A DNA stretch of 64,000 nt from JAVBTR01 sp031556065 (GCA_031556065.1 JAVBTR010000018.1:1-64000), one strand, 5' to 3'. Shown: positions 7,871-16,517, counted from the first letter of the stretch. Program-made: numbers and translations. The notes: a model not told the origin generated them from the sequence alone.

Positions 7871-8604
7871 TGAAAGCAATCGTAAACGGCGCCAAAGGGC
7901 GCATGGGTCAGGCTGTTATGGCAGGCTTAACCGCCCAGGGCCATGAAATCGCAGCCCTTATCGATCCCTTCATGGATGTGAAAACCATTTCCGATTGCAG
8001 CGCTACGGCGGATGTGATCATCGATTTTTCCAGCCCGGCTGCTTTAACAGACCTGCTCGCTTACTCCAAAGCGAAAAAAATGCCCCTGGTCTTAGCCACC
8101 ACCGGCTACAGCCCTGAGCAGTTGCAGCAAATTGAAGCCGCAGCCCAAGAAGCGCCTATCTTCAAATCCGCTAACATGAGTCTGGGTATCAACCTCCTAA
8201 AGCGGTTGATTCAAACCGCCGCCAAGGTGCTGGGAAACGACTTCGACTGCGAGATCGTAGAAACCCACCACAATCAGAAAAAGGATGCTCCCAGCGGCAC
8301 TGCCCTTCTCCTCTATGACGCCCTTATCTCCGCCTACGACACGCCACACGAAATGCAGCCCAGCCGCCACGGTATGGATTGCAAACGCGATCCGAAGGAA
8401 ATTGGCATTCATGCCATTCGCGGCGGCACCGTGCCCGGCATCCACGAGGTGGGCTTCTACGGCAATAACGAAACCATTACCCTCACCCACTCAGCCCAAA
8501 GCCGGGAAGTCTTTGCCCAAGGCGCTATCAAAGCCGCCCAGTTTATGGTGGGCAAGGGGCCAGGGTTTTATAGCATGGATGAGCTGTTGGAAGGAATTGA
8601 ATAG
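7870..8604 (+). CDS. dapB: 4-hydroxy-tetrahydrodipicolinate reductase
   Basis: NAD(P)H-dependent reductase, the next step of diaminopimelate synthesis. 244 residues, at the short end of the family. The nucleotide-binding motif is GAKGRMGQ near the N-terminus, and the catalytic region is ETHHNQKKDAPSGTAL. The start shares one base with the dapA stop (TGATG), so translation is coupled. It is the last gene of the lysine operon and is followed by a 40-base palindrome. Confidence 0.96.
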   Translation: MKAIVNGAKGRMGQAVMAGLTAQGHEIAALIDPFMDVKTISDCSATADVIIDFSSPAALTDLLAYSKAKKMPLVLATTGYSPEQLQQIEAAAQEAPIFKSANMSLGINLLKRLIQTAAKVLGNDFDCEIVETHHNQKKDAPSGTALLLYDALISAYDTPHEMQPSRHGMDCKRDPKEIGIHAIRGGTVPGIHEVGFYGNNETITLTHSAQSREVFAQGAIKAAQFMVGKGPGFYSMDELLEGIE

Positions 8605-8609
8605 AAAAT

Positions 8610-8649
8610 GCGAGAACCCTTTGCTTTTGCAAAAGCAAAGGGTTCTCGC
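8610..8649. terminator. long hairpin with conserved flank, copy 3
   Basis: A perfect 40-base palindrome between convergent dapB and glgB. On the minus strand it is preceded by TTTTCTTTTAGGAGAG, the same flank as the hairpins at 4484 and 26973, so its orientation belongs to glgB. No U-tract. Confidence 0.75.
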
Positions 8650-8683
8650 GCTCTCCTAAAAGAAAACCTGTATAGGCTAATAT

Positions 8684-10633
8684 CTATCCCTTGTATCTTG
8701 CCACGATCGCCATACGAGGGTCGCACACCAGGCCGTCCTGTCTTAGGAGGCCTTCATTTTTTTCTTCGTCCACATAGCTACCGAAACGCTGCCAGGCAGT
8801 GTTGAACACAATTTCGAACTGGCTGGTATCCCCAAGACTATGAACCGCAGAACGGGTGGGGTGGAAGTTAAAGAAGAAGGTGTCGCTGCCCTTAATAAAG
8901 GCGATGGTCTTGCAATCTTCCTGGATGGATAGCAACTGCACGGGCTTTCCCTGATTTTCTGGGGAAGCAAGAAATTTCAGCATGGCTTCATCGAAGGCTT
9001 TCAGGTATTGGTATTTAAGCTCCGGGTTATCCGCAAGACTCCATTGACGGCGGCAGTAGTAATAGCTCCATCCGTTGCCTTCACGGGGAAAGTCCACCCA
9101 TTCGGGGTGGCCGAATTCATTGCCCATGAAGTTCAGGTACCCATCGCCACCTACCGCACAGGTGAGAAAGCGGAGCATTTTATGCAGGGCCATAGCCCGG
9201 TCGATAATCAGATTATCGTCATCCTTGCGCATGTGCCAGTACATTTCCTTATCGGCCAGCCAGAACATAAGGGTCTTATCCCCCACCAGGGCCTGGTCGT
9301 GGGATTCGGTATAGCCGATTACCTTTTCTTCGGGCCTGCGGCCTACCAGTTCGTGCCAGAGGGTACTCAGGCTCCAATCCTCGTCCCGCATTTTCATCAT
9401 TTTAATCAGATAATCGGGAAGGCCCATGTTCAGCCTGTAATCGAAGCCGACGCCGCCATCTTCAATGGGCAGGCACATGCCGGGCATGGCGCTCATGTCT
9501 TCTGAAATTAAAATGCTGTCGGGGCGCAATTCCTTTACCAGCGCGGCGGCCAATTGCAGGTAAGTGACTGCCTCCGTATCGGTGGCCATGGAAAAATACT
9601 TATTATAATGATCGAACGCTACACCCAAACCGTGGTGATGATACAGCATGGAGGTTACCCCATCGAAACGGAACCCGTCCAGATGGTATTCCTCCAGCCA
9701 ATATTTAATGTTGGACAATAAAAAGTGTTGCACTTGGGGCTTGCCGTAGTTAAGGAGCCTTGTGTTCCAGGCCGGATGTTCGCCAATAGCGCCTGTATGG
9801 CAGAACTGGTAATCGGTGCCGTCAAACTGGCTGATACCTTCCACCGTGTTTTTAACAACGTGGGAATGCACCAAATCCATAATCACACCAATACCCAGCT
9901 TGTGGGCCGCGTCTACCAGCGCTTTTAAATCCTCCGGCGTGCCAAAACGGGAAGATACGGCAAAGAAATTGGATACCTGGTACCCAAAGGAACCATAGTA
10001 AGGGTGTTCCATGACAGCCATTACCTGAATGGCCGTATAGCCCAGCTTATGAATCTTGGGCAACACGGTTTCCCGAAAATTGTTGAAGGAGGCTACCTTT
10101 TCTTCTTCGGAAGCCATGCCGATGTGGCATTCGTAGATGTATACCGGCTTTTGGAGCTTGAACTTTTTATCGTGCCACTTGTATTCCGCTTCGGGGCACC
10201 AGATCATCCCATCGAAGGCGCCAGTGTCTTCATTTTGCACCACCCGGCGGATATACAAAGGAATGCGATCGAAAGTGCGGCCATTGGCCGTAATCTGAAT
10301 GCGTACCTTGGAGCCGTGGGGGATTTTCCCGGGAACCTTCAATTCCCAGCTGCCTTCCCCGATGGGCTCCATAACATGTTTCTGGTTGTTCCAACCGTTA
10401 AAATCCCCCACCAGAGCGATTCTTTCGGCGTTGGGCGCCCATTCACGGTACAGCCAGCTATCCTCTGTCTGGTGAAAGCCGTAGTAATGGTGGCCATTGG
10501 CAAAATCGCTTAGGGATTTTGTGGCGCCCAGCCGTTCCCGTGCTTGGCGGTATAGCTGCATACGCAGTTGAAGGTCTTTTTCATGTGGGGCCAAATAGGG
10601 GTCAATATCCAAGATACGTAAGCGTTCACTCAT
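8684..10633 (-). CDS. glgB: 1,4-alpha-glucan branching enzyme, eukaryotic-like type
   Basis: Makes alpha-1,6 branches in glycogen. 649 residues: N-terminal helix, CBM48 (about 45-150) and GH13 catalytic barrel. Active-site residues are all present: MDLVHSH, nucleophile Asp324 in GFRFDG, acid Glu378 in SEDMS and Asp446 in ESHDQ. The N-terminus (ILDIDPYL ... REWAPNAE ... GDFNGW) resembles eukaryotic branching enzymes of GH13 subfamily 8 more than E. coli GlgB. The start at 10633 has AAGGAGG 9 bases upstream; earlier in-frame codons overlap the next gene. It is co-transcribed after the GH13-like gene at 10689, 55 bases away. Confidence 0.95.
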   Translation of the reverse strand: MSERLRILDIDPYLAPHEKDLQLRMQLYRQARERLGATKSLSDFANGHHYYGFHQTEDSWLYREWAPNAERIALVGDFNGWNNQKHVMEPIGEGSWELKVPGKIPHGSKVRIQITANGRTFDRIPLYIRRVVQNEDTGAFDGMIWCPEAEYKWHDKKFKLQKPVYIYECHIGMASEEEKVASFNNFRETVLPKIHKLGYTAIQVMAVMEHPYYGSFGYQVSNFFAVSSRFGTPEDLKALVDAAHKLGIGVIMDLVHSHVVKNTVEGISQFDGTDYQFCHTGAIGEHPAWNTRLLNYGKPQVQHFLLSNIKYWLEEYHLDGFRFDGVTSMLYHHHGLGVAFDHYNKYFSMATDTEAVTYLQLAAALVKELRPDSILISEDMSAMPGMCLPIEDGGVGFDYRLNMGLPDYLIKMMKMRDEDWSLSTLWHELVGRRPEEKVIGYTESHDQALVGDKTLMFWLADKEMYWHMRKDDDNLIIDRAMALHKMLRFLTCAVGGDGYLNFMGNEFGHPEWVDFPREGNGWSYYYCRRQWSLADNPELKYQYLKAFDEAMLKFLASPENQGKPVQLLSIQEDCKTIAFIKGSDTFFFNFHPTRSAVHSLGDTSQFEIVFNTAWQRFGSYVDEEKNEGLLRQDGLVCDPRMAIVARYKG

Positions 10634-10688
10634 TGGATTCGTCCTCCTTATGTTCTTGTCTCCATGGTAGTCTCTAAATGGGGTTTTG

Positions 10689-12110
10689 TCAATTATTTTG
10701 TAAGCCAATCAATATGAAGGAAGTACAGCCGGGCACGGAATTGATAGGGCCTGTAAAGGCTTTTTCATCGCTTCTTAACACCCCTTGCCAGGCGTAGCCC
10801 TGGGGCAGTTCCGGCAATGTGAATGCCTGCTCGTGGCTGTTTTGGTTGAACATCACGTATATAAAAGCGTTATCTCCGGCGTAGAGCATGCATAGGGTAT
10901 GGCCGAAGAAATCCCCTTGCCAGGGCGTGGTACCATGGCAGGACACGGGGGGAAAGCCGCCATCCTCGGGGCTAAAGCGCAGGCAAGGGTATTGCCTGCG
11001 CAAAGCGGTAAGCTGGCAGGCGTATGAAAATAAATCCGCATTGGTTTTAAGCAGCTTCCAATCCAGGGGCTTGTCTACATTGTAAGCATCGGGATTGCCA
11101 TTTTGGCTAAAGCCCATTTCATCCCCCATGGTTATAAGGGGGATACCTCTGCCAAGAACCGCCATGGTCAGGGCGTTTTTTGCTGTTGTCAAATCCTTAG
11201 CCCAATCCATTAAGGTTAGCCCATCGTGACAGCCAGCGCAGTGCACGTTTTCGCCGCCCCATTCCATGGCCGCAGCCAGGGAATAAACCAGCCCGTTTTC
11301 GCCCTTTAAAAACCTGCGGGTGTTATTGGTAAAAGCGCTGTCGTAATCGTAGAACAGCTTGCAAGCCTTCAGATGGGGCTTTGCTAAATCAACCGTGGCC
11401 GCCACCTTAAAGCCATCCACCTGGTAGGCGCTTACGTAATGGGATACCGCTGCATTTAAGATGGCTTCATCAAGGCCCTGGATGCCCAGATCAAGGTATA
11501 CCTCCATGGCATTTTGGTGGCATGCCTCTACCAGTTTTTTAAGCTCCTTGCATTGCTCACCCTTTTTTGCCCCATAGCTTTCTTTGGGGGCCAATAAGGC
11601 TTTGGGCGCATAACCCCAGTATTGGCCGTTTTCCTCGTCGAACTCAAAGGCAGGCATAAGCATCAGGCCGTTAATGCCCAGCTTAAGCAGGTAGGGGATT
11701 TTGTCGATGGTTTTAAGGAAGCTTCCGGCAAAGCCTTTGATGTGCAGCTCGTAAAGAATAAGATCGCGCTTGTTTAGGTTAGGTTTTGGGCTTAATTGGC
11801 GCAGCCCTTTTGTATCCAAGCAGGCCAAATAACCGCCTGCTGTTTTGCGGGCGTAAGGGTCCATTATTTCCCGGCCATCTGTTAAAAAAGAATAGGCCAG
11901 GCTTTTTTTATCCAGCCCAGAAACGGCTACAGCAAACACATCCCCTGCGATGCGGGGCATGGGCAGTTCCAGAATCGCTTTACCTTTATTATAAATCACC
12001 AGGGTTGCTTCAGCGGTGCTTCGGGCTTCCAAGGCGAAATTCACTCCGTCGAAGGCAGCGCTGACGCCTAATGGGCAGGCGCTGCCTGGCCGGTGCTTAA
12101 TTTCCTGCAT
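10689..12110 (-). CDS. GH13 debranching-like protein with a lost active site
   Basis: 473 residues with isoamylase/pullulanase architecture: an N-terminal CBM48-like region (about 10-90), then a barrel with DLILYELHIKGF, and a C-terminal beta domain. CHDGLTLMDWA (294-304) and TMGDEMGFSQNGN identify the GlgX/isoamylase group. The catalytic parts are gone: region I reads MEVYLDLGIQ instead of DVVYNH, and the nucleophile site reads DGFKVAATVDL instead of GFRFDLA. No conserved Glu strand follows. It probably has a binding or regulatory role next to glgB. The start at 12110 has GGGAG upstream. Confidence 0.85.
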   Translation of the reverse strand: MQEIKHRPGSACPLGVSAAFDGVNFALEARSTAEATLVIYNKGKAILELPMPRIAGDVFAVAVSGLDKKSLAYSFLTDGREIMDPYARKTAGGYLACLDTKGLRQLSPKPNLNKRDLILYELHIKGFAGSFLKTIDKIPYLLKLGINGLMLMPAFEFDEENGQYWGYAPKALLAPKESYGAKKGEQCKELKKLVEACHQNAMEVYLDLGIQGLDEAILNAAVSHYVSAYQVDGFKVAATVDLAKPHLKACKLFYDYDSAFTNNTRRFLKGENGLVYSLAAAMEWGGENVHCAGCHDGLTLMDWAKDLTTAKNALTMAVLGRGIPLITMGDEMGFSQNGNPDAYNVDKPLDWKLLKTNADLFSYACQLTALRRQYPCLRFSPEDGGFPPVSCHGTTPWQGDFFGHTLCMLYAGDNAFIYVMFNQNSHEQAFTLPELPQGYAWQGVLRSDEKAFTGPINSVPGCTSFILIGLQNN

Positions 12111-12137
12111 AAACCTACTCCCAATCACTTTTTCTTC

Positions 12138-12167
12138 ATTATAATGCCTCAATTTGGATCATGTCAA
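12138..12167 (-). promoter_or_regulatory. promoter of the glycogen operon
   Basis: Minus strand TTGACA (12162-12167), 18-base spacer, TATAAT (12138-12143), a consensus promoter. The TTG codon that would open the longer reading frame lies inside it, which supports the start at 12110. Confidence 0.85.
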
Positions 12168-12177
12168 CCAAAAGGGC

Positions 12178-12206
12178 TTTACAATCCCGTAATTTAATGA
12201 TACTCT
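12178..12206 (+). promoter_or_regulatory. promoter of the ABC-F gene
   Basis: Plus strand TTTACA (12178-12183), 17-base spacer, TACTCT (12201-12206), 35 bases before the start codon. Confidence 0.5.
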
Positions 12207-12241
12207 TTCGTGGCAGAATTAAATTGGTAAAGGGGCTTACG

Positions 12242-13843
12242 ATGTTAACAGTCAGCGATGTTAGCCTGCAATTCGCGGGCGATCTACTCTACAAGCATGT
12301 GGATTTGCTTTTCCAACCGGGCCATTGCTACGGCATTATTGGGGCCAACGGGGCTGGGAAAAGCACGCTTTTGCGCATCATTTCCGGGGAGCTTTCCCCT
12401 ACTTCCGGCACGGTTTCTATACACAAAGAAGACCGCATGTCGGTTCTGGACCAGGACCATTTTAAGTACAATGCCTTTACGGTGATGGATACGGTGATCA
12501 TGGGCAACCCACGGCTGCATCAAATTATGCAAGAAAAGGATGCCCTTTATGCCAAGGAAGATTTCACCAATGAAGACGGTGAAAAGGCGGCGGAGTTAGA
12601 AGGGGAATTTGCGGAGCTTAACGGCTGGGAAGCGGAAACCGAAGCGGCCCGGCTGCTGAATGGCTTGGGAATTCCGGCAGATTTGCACTACGCCCAAATG
12701 GAAAACATGGACGGTCGCCAGGTGGTGAAGGTGTTGCTGGCCAAGGCACTGTTCGGCAATCCTTCTATTATTCTGTTGGACGAACCTACCAACGGCTTGG
12801 ATGTGGAAAGCACCGATTGGCTGGAAGAATTCTTGATCGAGTGCGAGGCTATTATCATTGTTGTCAGCCATGACAGGCACTTTTTGAACGCTGTTTGTAC
12901 CGATATTGTGGACGTGGACCACGAAACCTGCAAAATGTATGTAGGCAACTACGATTTCTGGTATGACAGCAGCCAATTAATGCAGCAATTGATTAAGAAC
13001 CAAAACAAGAAGCGGGAAGAAAAAATTAAAGAGCTGCAAGAGTTTATCCGCCGCTTCTCGGCTAACAAGTCTAAATCCAAGCAGGCCACCAGCCGTAAAA
13101 AGACGCTGGACTCCATTCAGGTGGAACAGATGCCCGCCTCCAGCCGCCGTTACCCCTTCGTGGGGTTTGAACCGGAACGGGAAGCCGGCAAGGATATTTT
13201 ATTTGTGGAGAACTTGACTAAGACCATTGACGGCATCAAGGTGCTGGACAATGTCAGCTTCACCGTGAAAAAGGGCGACAAGATCGCCTTTGTGGGGGAC
13301 AATGAAGCGGGTGCCACGGCGCTGTTTCGGATTTTGATCGGAGAGTTGAACCCGGATTCCGGGTCCTTTAAATGGGGCGTGACCATTTCCCAGAGCTATT
13401 TCCCCAAGGATAATACCAGGTTCTTCGAAGGCTTCGATGGGAACATTGTGGAGTGGTTAAGACAGTATTCATTTGATACGACGGAAGCGTATCTGCGTGG
13501 ATTCTTGGGACGGATGCTGTTCTCCGGGGATGAAGTGTATAAGCCTGCCAAGGTACTATCCGGCGGTGAAAAGGTGCGGTGCATGCTTTCCCGGATGATG
13601 ATGAGCAAGGCCAATGCGCTGCTACTGGATCAGCCTACGGACCATTTGGATTTGGAGAGCATTACGGCCCTTTCCAATGGGCTGGTGGCCTATCCTGGGA
13701 ACTTGTTCTTTGCGTCCCATGACCATCAGTTTATCGACGAAATTGCCACCAGGATTATCGAGTTGCACATGGGCAACGAAGGCTGCACAGATTACGAGGG
13801 CACCTTCGAAGAATACTTAGAACGCAAGCGTGGGAAAAAATAA
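12242..13843 (+). CDS. ABC-F family ATPase (YkpA/YbiT-like)
   Basis: Soluble protein with two ABC ATPase domains and no membrane segment; ABC-F proteins act on the ribosome. 533 residues. Domain 1 has Walker A GANGAGKST and Walker B LLDEPTNGLD, but its signature reads ENMDGRQ instead of LSGGQ. A charged linker (about 260-310) follows. Domain 2 has LSGGEK but Walker A reads GDNEAGAT without the lysine, and Walker B reads LLDQPTDHLD with Gln for the catalytic Glu. So domain 2 is probably inactive in hydrolysis, and only one composite ATP site looks usable. The start at 12242 has AAGGGG 6 bases upstream. The stop is followed directly by a repeat. Confidence 0.9.
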   Translation: MLTVSDVSLQFAGDLLYKHVDLLFQPGHCYGIIGANGAGKSTLLRIISGELSPTSGTVSIHKEDRMSVLDQDHFKYNAFTVMDTVIMGNPRLHQIMQEKDALYAKEDFTNEDGEKAAELEGEFAELNGWEAETEAARLLNGLGIPADLHYAQMENMDGRQVVKVLLAKALFGNPSIILLDEPTNGLDVESTDWLEEFLIECEAIIIVVSHDRHFLNAVCTDIVDVDHETCKMYVGNYDFWYDSSQLMQQLIKNQNKKREEKIKELQEFIRRFSANKSKSKQATSRKKTLDSIQVEQMPASSRRYPFVGFEPEREAGKDILFVENLTKTIDGIKVLDNVSFTVKKGDKIAFVGDNEAGATALFRILIGELNPDSGSFKWGVTISQSYFPKDNTRFFEGFDGNIVEWLRQYSFDTTEAYLRGFLGRMLFSGDEVYKPAKVLSGGEKVRCMLSRMMMSKANALLLDQPTDHLDLESITALSNGLVAYPGNLFFASHDHQFIDEIATRIIELHMGNEGCTDYEGTFEEYLERKRGKK

Positions 13844-13966
13844 GGGTCAAGGGGCATGCGCCCCTTGCGGGTGCAGGGCAGTGCCCTGCCATAACCCCCG
13901 TAACCTATTGAAATCGAAAATCATCACCCCGGTTAAGGCAGCGCAGCGGCCCTTAACACAAGCTTA
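13844..13966 (+). repeat. 3'-UTR interspersed repeat, copy A
   Basis: Begins on the base after the ABC-F stop codon with GGGTCAAGGGGC, runs through hairpins AAGGGGC/GCCCCTT and GGGCA/TGCCC, the block CCCCCGTAACCTATTGAAAT and TAAGGCAGCGCAGCG, and ends ACACAAGCTTA. Copy B at 17814-17933 matches over its whole length, in opposite orientation. Confidence 0.9.
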
Positions 13967-13974
13967 GATGCAGA

Positions 13975-14007
13975 AACCCCGCCTTGATTTGGCGGGGTTC
14001 TTTTTGT
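13975..14007 (+). terminator. intrinsic terminator after the ABC-F gene
   Basis: AACCCCGCC (13975-13983), 7-base loop, GGCGGGGTT (13991-13999), then CTTTTTGTCTT. It lies downstream of repeat copy A. Confidence 0.85.
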
Positions 14008-14008
14008 C

Positions 14009-14374
14009 TTAACCTATGATGGCATTTTCCTGCGCCCATTGGGCTACCGCGTCGAACATGGGGAAGAGGCTTTTGCCTTTTTCCGTAAGGGAATATTCTA
14101 CATGGGGCGGAATTTCGTTGTACTGGATGCGTCTTACGAAGCCCTTGTTTTCCAAGTCTTTCAGCGTAGCGGAAAGAGTGGTGTTGGTCATTCCCTTGAT
14201 CTTGTAGCGGATTTCGCCGAAGCGCTGGCTGTCGCGGGTGGACAATTCGAAAATCACCCTTGCGTTCCCTTTTCCATGAAATAATGAAAGCGCATCTTGA
14301 ACCGGCGTTTGCTCTAATAAATTGAACCTCGCCATTCGTTTGCGATAGCCTTCAAACTGTCCGTTGTCTAACAT
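14009..14374 (-). CDS. HxlR family transcriptional regulator
   Basis: Small winged-helix regulator, 121 residues, of the HxlR/MarR-like type: PVQDALSLFHGKGNARVIFEL, SQRFGEIRYKIKGMTNTTLSATLKDLENKGFVRRIQY, and PPHVEYSLTEKGKSL are the expected recognition helix and wing segments. The usual N-terminal cysteine of redox-sensing members is absent, since the region before the first helix has none. It lies 21 bases after the secreted-protein gene on the same strand and may be co-transcribed with it. Target unknown. Confidence 0.9.
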   Translation of the reverse strand: MLDNGQFEGYRKRMARFNLLEQTPVQDALSLFHGKGNARVIFELSTRDSQRFGEIRYKIKGMTNTTLSATLKDLENKGFVRRIQYNEIPPHVEYSLTEKGKSLFPMFDAVAQWAQENAIIG

Positions 14375-14395
14375 CGTTCTTCATTCTCCTTAGCA

Positions 14396-14791
14396 TTAGT
14401 ATGTTTTGGTGGCGGAATCTTTGGAAGCGGTTTCCAAGGTGTTGCCGCTGGAATCTTTGCAGGTGCCATAGGTGGTTACCTTATACTGGAAGCCGGAAAC
14501 AAGGGATTTGCTTCCGCCTGCCCCTATGGCACCGGTAGAAGAACTGCCCGACCAAGAGGCGTAATTGGACCAGGTTTTGCCCCCATCCGCCGACTGCCGC
14601 AGTACCACCTTTACACTGGCTGCATAGCCACCCTCAACCGCGAAAGTCCCATCACAATAGGCAGTTCCCCCTGAAATGCTTAACCCGGCGGTAATGCTGC
14701 TTATATAAGCGTACCGCGCCAGTGCTGCCATGGGAACCAGGAGAACCGCCAGAACCAATACCAGGGAAAGAATCCGAACCAACTTGTGCAT
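14396..14791 (-). CDS. small secreted protein, 131 residues
   Basis: A signal peptide is clear: Lys near the start, a long leucine/valine core and a likely cut around ALARYAY. The mature part of about 105 residues is rich in Ser, Gly, Thr and Ala with alternating strand pattern and contains SADGGKTWSNYASW, reminiscent of Clostridial beta-sandwich secreted proteins; two cysteines could pair. I do not recognise a named family. AAAAGGAG lies 9 bases before the ATG. It lies downstream of the sigma/anti-sigma pair on the same strand and could be a target of that sigma factor. Confidence 0.75.
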   Translation of the reverse strand: MHKLVRILSLVLVLAVLLVPMAALARYAYISSITAGLSISGGTAYCDGTFAVEGGYAASVKVVLRQSADGGKTWSNYASWSGSSSTGAIGAGGSKSLVSGFQYKVTTYGTCKDSSGNTLETASKDSATKTY

Positions 14792-14874
14792 AGTTAGCCA
14801 CTCCTTTTGTATGATTTTAACCTATAGAACAACCAAGTCATACAAAGCGTGACAAATTTCGACAAAATATTTTT

Positions 14875-15678
14875 TTATTTCTTAATTCGCCTTATAGACC
14901 GGGCAATAACCAAGGTTTCTTCTACAGTCATACCTTTACTTTCCACAAAGAAATAAGCTACATCATCCTTCCAAGCGATTATCGTTTTTCTCTCTTTCTG
15001 GACGACCACTGCTGCATAACCTTTTATGAGCTCCGCACTGACAACACCATCTTCCGTATCTATATTACCGAATATGTCTTCGTAACATTCGTTAAAAGTA
15101 ATCCATTGGTCCGATGTGCCTTGTTTCAAAAAGCGAATCATATATGTATCGAAGCCGTTATATGCATCAACCACATTAAACCCCTCCGGCATACCAGCCA
15201 GGAAATAGCTCCCTTCCCATTCGCCAGGCACATCGAAGGACAAGGCCTTATTCTCCACCAGCGATAACTCTGCATACTGGGCTTCCATGTTAACAAGCAG
15301 CTCTGTAACGTGTGCTCTAATGGGCTGTACTGTCGCCACCGCCACACCGGCGCTTACGATGAGTATCAGCAACACTGTGGGCATTACATGTGCCAGCTTT
15401 GGCAGAGTCGTCCGTACAAAATGCCGCCGCTTTTCCCGCCGCACATTTTGGCGGATTAACGCCAATGCTTTTTTCTTGTTTTCCGCAATATGTGCATCAT
15501 AGGCCCAAGAGCCATCACGGGCTACCGCTTCATCGATTTCTTGCTGGGCTTTTGCCGCTTCCTCCTCCATTAACTCGGTCATGGCCACTTGCAGCGCCAA
15601 ATTCTGCAATTGCTCGCGCAAGGCCTTCAAATCATAAGTAGCAGGGTTTTTCGTGGGCCTGTAATCGTTTACTTTCAT
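14875..15678 (-). CDS. anti-sigma factor-like membrane protein (DUF4367 type)
   Basis: 267 residues. A charged cytoplasmic N-terminal region (1-95) is followed by one membrane segment (about 97-116, MPTVLLILIVSAGVAVATV) and an outer domain of about 150 residues resembling DUF4367, with ECYEDIFGN in its middle. This is the layout of anti-sigma factors encoded after their sigma gene. The start overlaps the sigma-factor stop by 4 bases. The outer domain would sense an envelope signal; which one is unknown. Confidence 0.8.
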   Translation of the reverse strand: MKVNDYRPTKNPATYDLKALREQLQNLALQVAMTELMEEEAAKAQQEIDEAVARDGSWAYDAHIAENKKKALALIRQNVRREKRRHFVRTTLPKLAHVMPTVLLILIVSAGVAVATVQPIRAHVTELLVNMEAQYAELSLVENKALSFDVPGEWEGSYFLAGMPEGFNVVDAYNGFDTYMIRFLKQGTSDQWITFNECYEDIFGNIDTEDGVVSAELIKGYAAVVVQKERKTIIAWKDDVAYFFVESKGMTVEETLVIARSIRRIKK

Positions 15679-16250
15679 TTTGTCCCCTCCTGCTCATCGT
15701 TCTGCTTCAGTTCTTTCATGTGAGCCCGCGCACGCTTAAGCGTTTGCCTTACACCTGCTTCAGAGATGCCACAAATTAGAGCAATCTCTTTGGTTTCCAT
15801 GGCATTATAGAACATCATCTCCACTACTTCCTTTTCTCTTCCCCGCAGCTGCCTGACAAGCGCCTTTAGCTCGTCGATATCGATATTCCGATCGACCAAC
15901 GTTTCCACATCGTCGTCCCTTGAAGGTATATCCTTCATCTTGGTATCTTCAACATAAGTTTGGCGGGAGGCGTTTCGTTTGGCAACTGTACGGAAATTAA
16001 TTGCGGTGTTTCGTATACTAGAAACAATGTAACCCGTTAATCCGTTACGCTCCAGGGAGCGTAATTTTGCAATATTATTACACAACCCGATACACGCATT
16101 GTTAACAATGTCGTCCGCGTCCATGGAGGTGTGGACATACTCCAAGGCTATTTTATACATTAATCGGCTATAATCGTAGTACACATCCTCCATAAATTGC
16201 CGGTCACTTTCATCCTCAATCCTTGCTAGGCATAAAGGCAGCATTAGCAT
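15675..16250 (-). CDS. RNA polymerase sigma-70 family factor (ECF type)
   Basis: 191 residues with sigma region 2 (YYDYSRLMYKIALEYVHTSMDADDIVNNACIGL) and region 4 (RQLRGREKEVVEMMFYNAMETKEIALICGISEAGVRQTLKRAR). The opening MLMLPLCLARIEDESDRQFME is typical of Clostridial ECF-like factors paired with a DUF4367 protein. It is co-transcribed and translationally coupled with the anti-sigma gene at 14875. Confidence 0.9.
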   Translation of the reverse strand: MLMLPLCLARIEDESDRQFMEDVYYDYSRLMYKIALEYVHTSMDADDIVNNACIGLCNNIAKLRSLERNGLTGYIVSSIRNTAINFRTVAKRNASRQTYVEDTKMKDIPSRDDDVETLVDRNIDIDELKALVRQLRGREKEVVEMMFYNAMETKEIALICGISEAGVRQTLKRARAHMKELKQNDEQEGTK

Positions 16251-16296
16251 AAAATCACTCCTAAATTCTTTTGTTAAATATTGGAAATTTCATTTT

Positions 16297-16325
16297 ATTG
16301 TAGCATGTTTCACAATTTTAGTAAA
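16297..16325 (-). promoter_or_regulatory. promoter of the sigma/anti-sigma operon
   Basis: Minus strand TTTACT (16320-16325), 17-base spacer, TACAAT (16297-16302). Confidence 0.6.
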
Positions 16326-16436
16326 GTTAAGGTACTGGCTTCGAAATGCTGATAAGACATAGCGATTCTCAAACTCCGCAAATTGTGAACAGATAAAAAA
16401 ATGTGCGAAACCACGCTAAAACTAATAAAAACATTA

Positions 16437-16465
16437 TTGATTATCTTCATCTGTTGTGGTATCAT
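16437..16465 (+). promoter_or_regulatory. promoter of the 16518 gene
   Basis: Plus strand TTGATT (16437-16442), 17-base spacer, TATCAT (16460-16465). It lies inside the longer open frame from 16401, so the true start of the gene is downstream. An inverted repeat GGTAT/ATACC (16458-16474) overlaps the -10 box. Confidence 0.55.
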
Positions 16466-16517
16466 ATCTATACCAAGATTTTGCGCGGTACTTAATAGAA
16501 CGGAGGAACAAAGAAGG

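Noticed and set aside
13844..14007. Possible CRISPR or tandem repeat after the ABC-F gene
   Set aside because: No regular spacing; the sequence is a single structured repeat followed by a terminator.
16401..16517. Hydrophobic 39-residue leader of the OrfA-like gene
   Set aside because: The stretch contains the promoter at 16437-16465 and lacks an RBS, so it is not translated.
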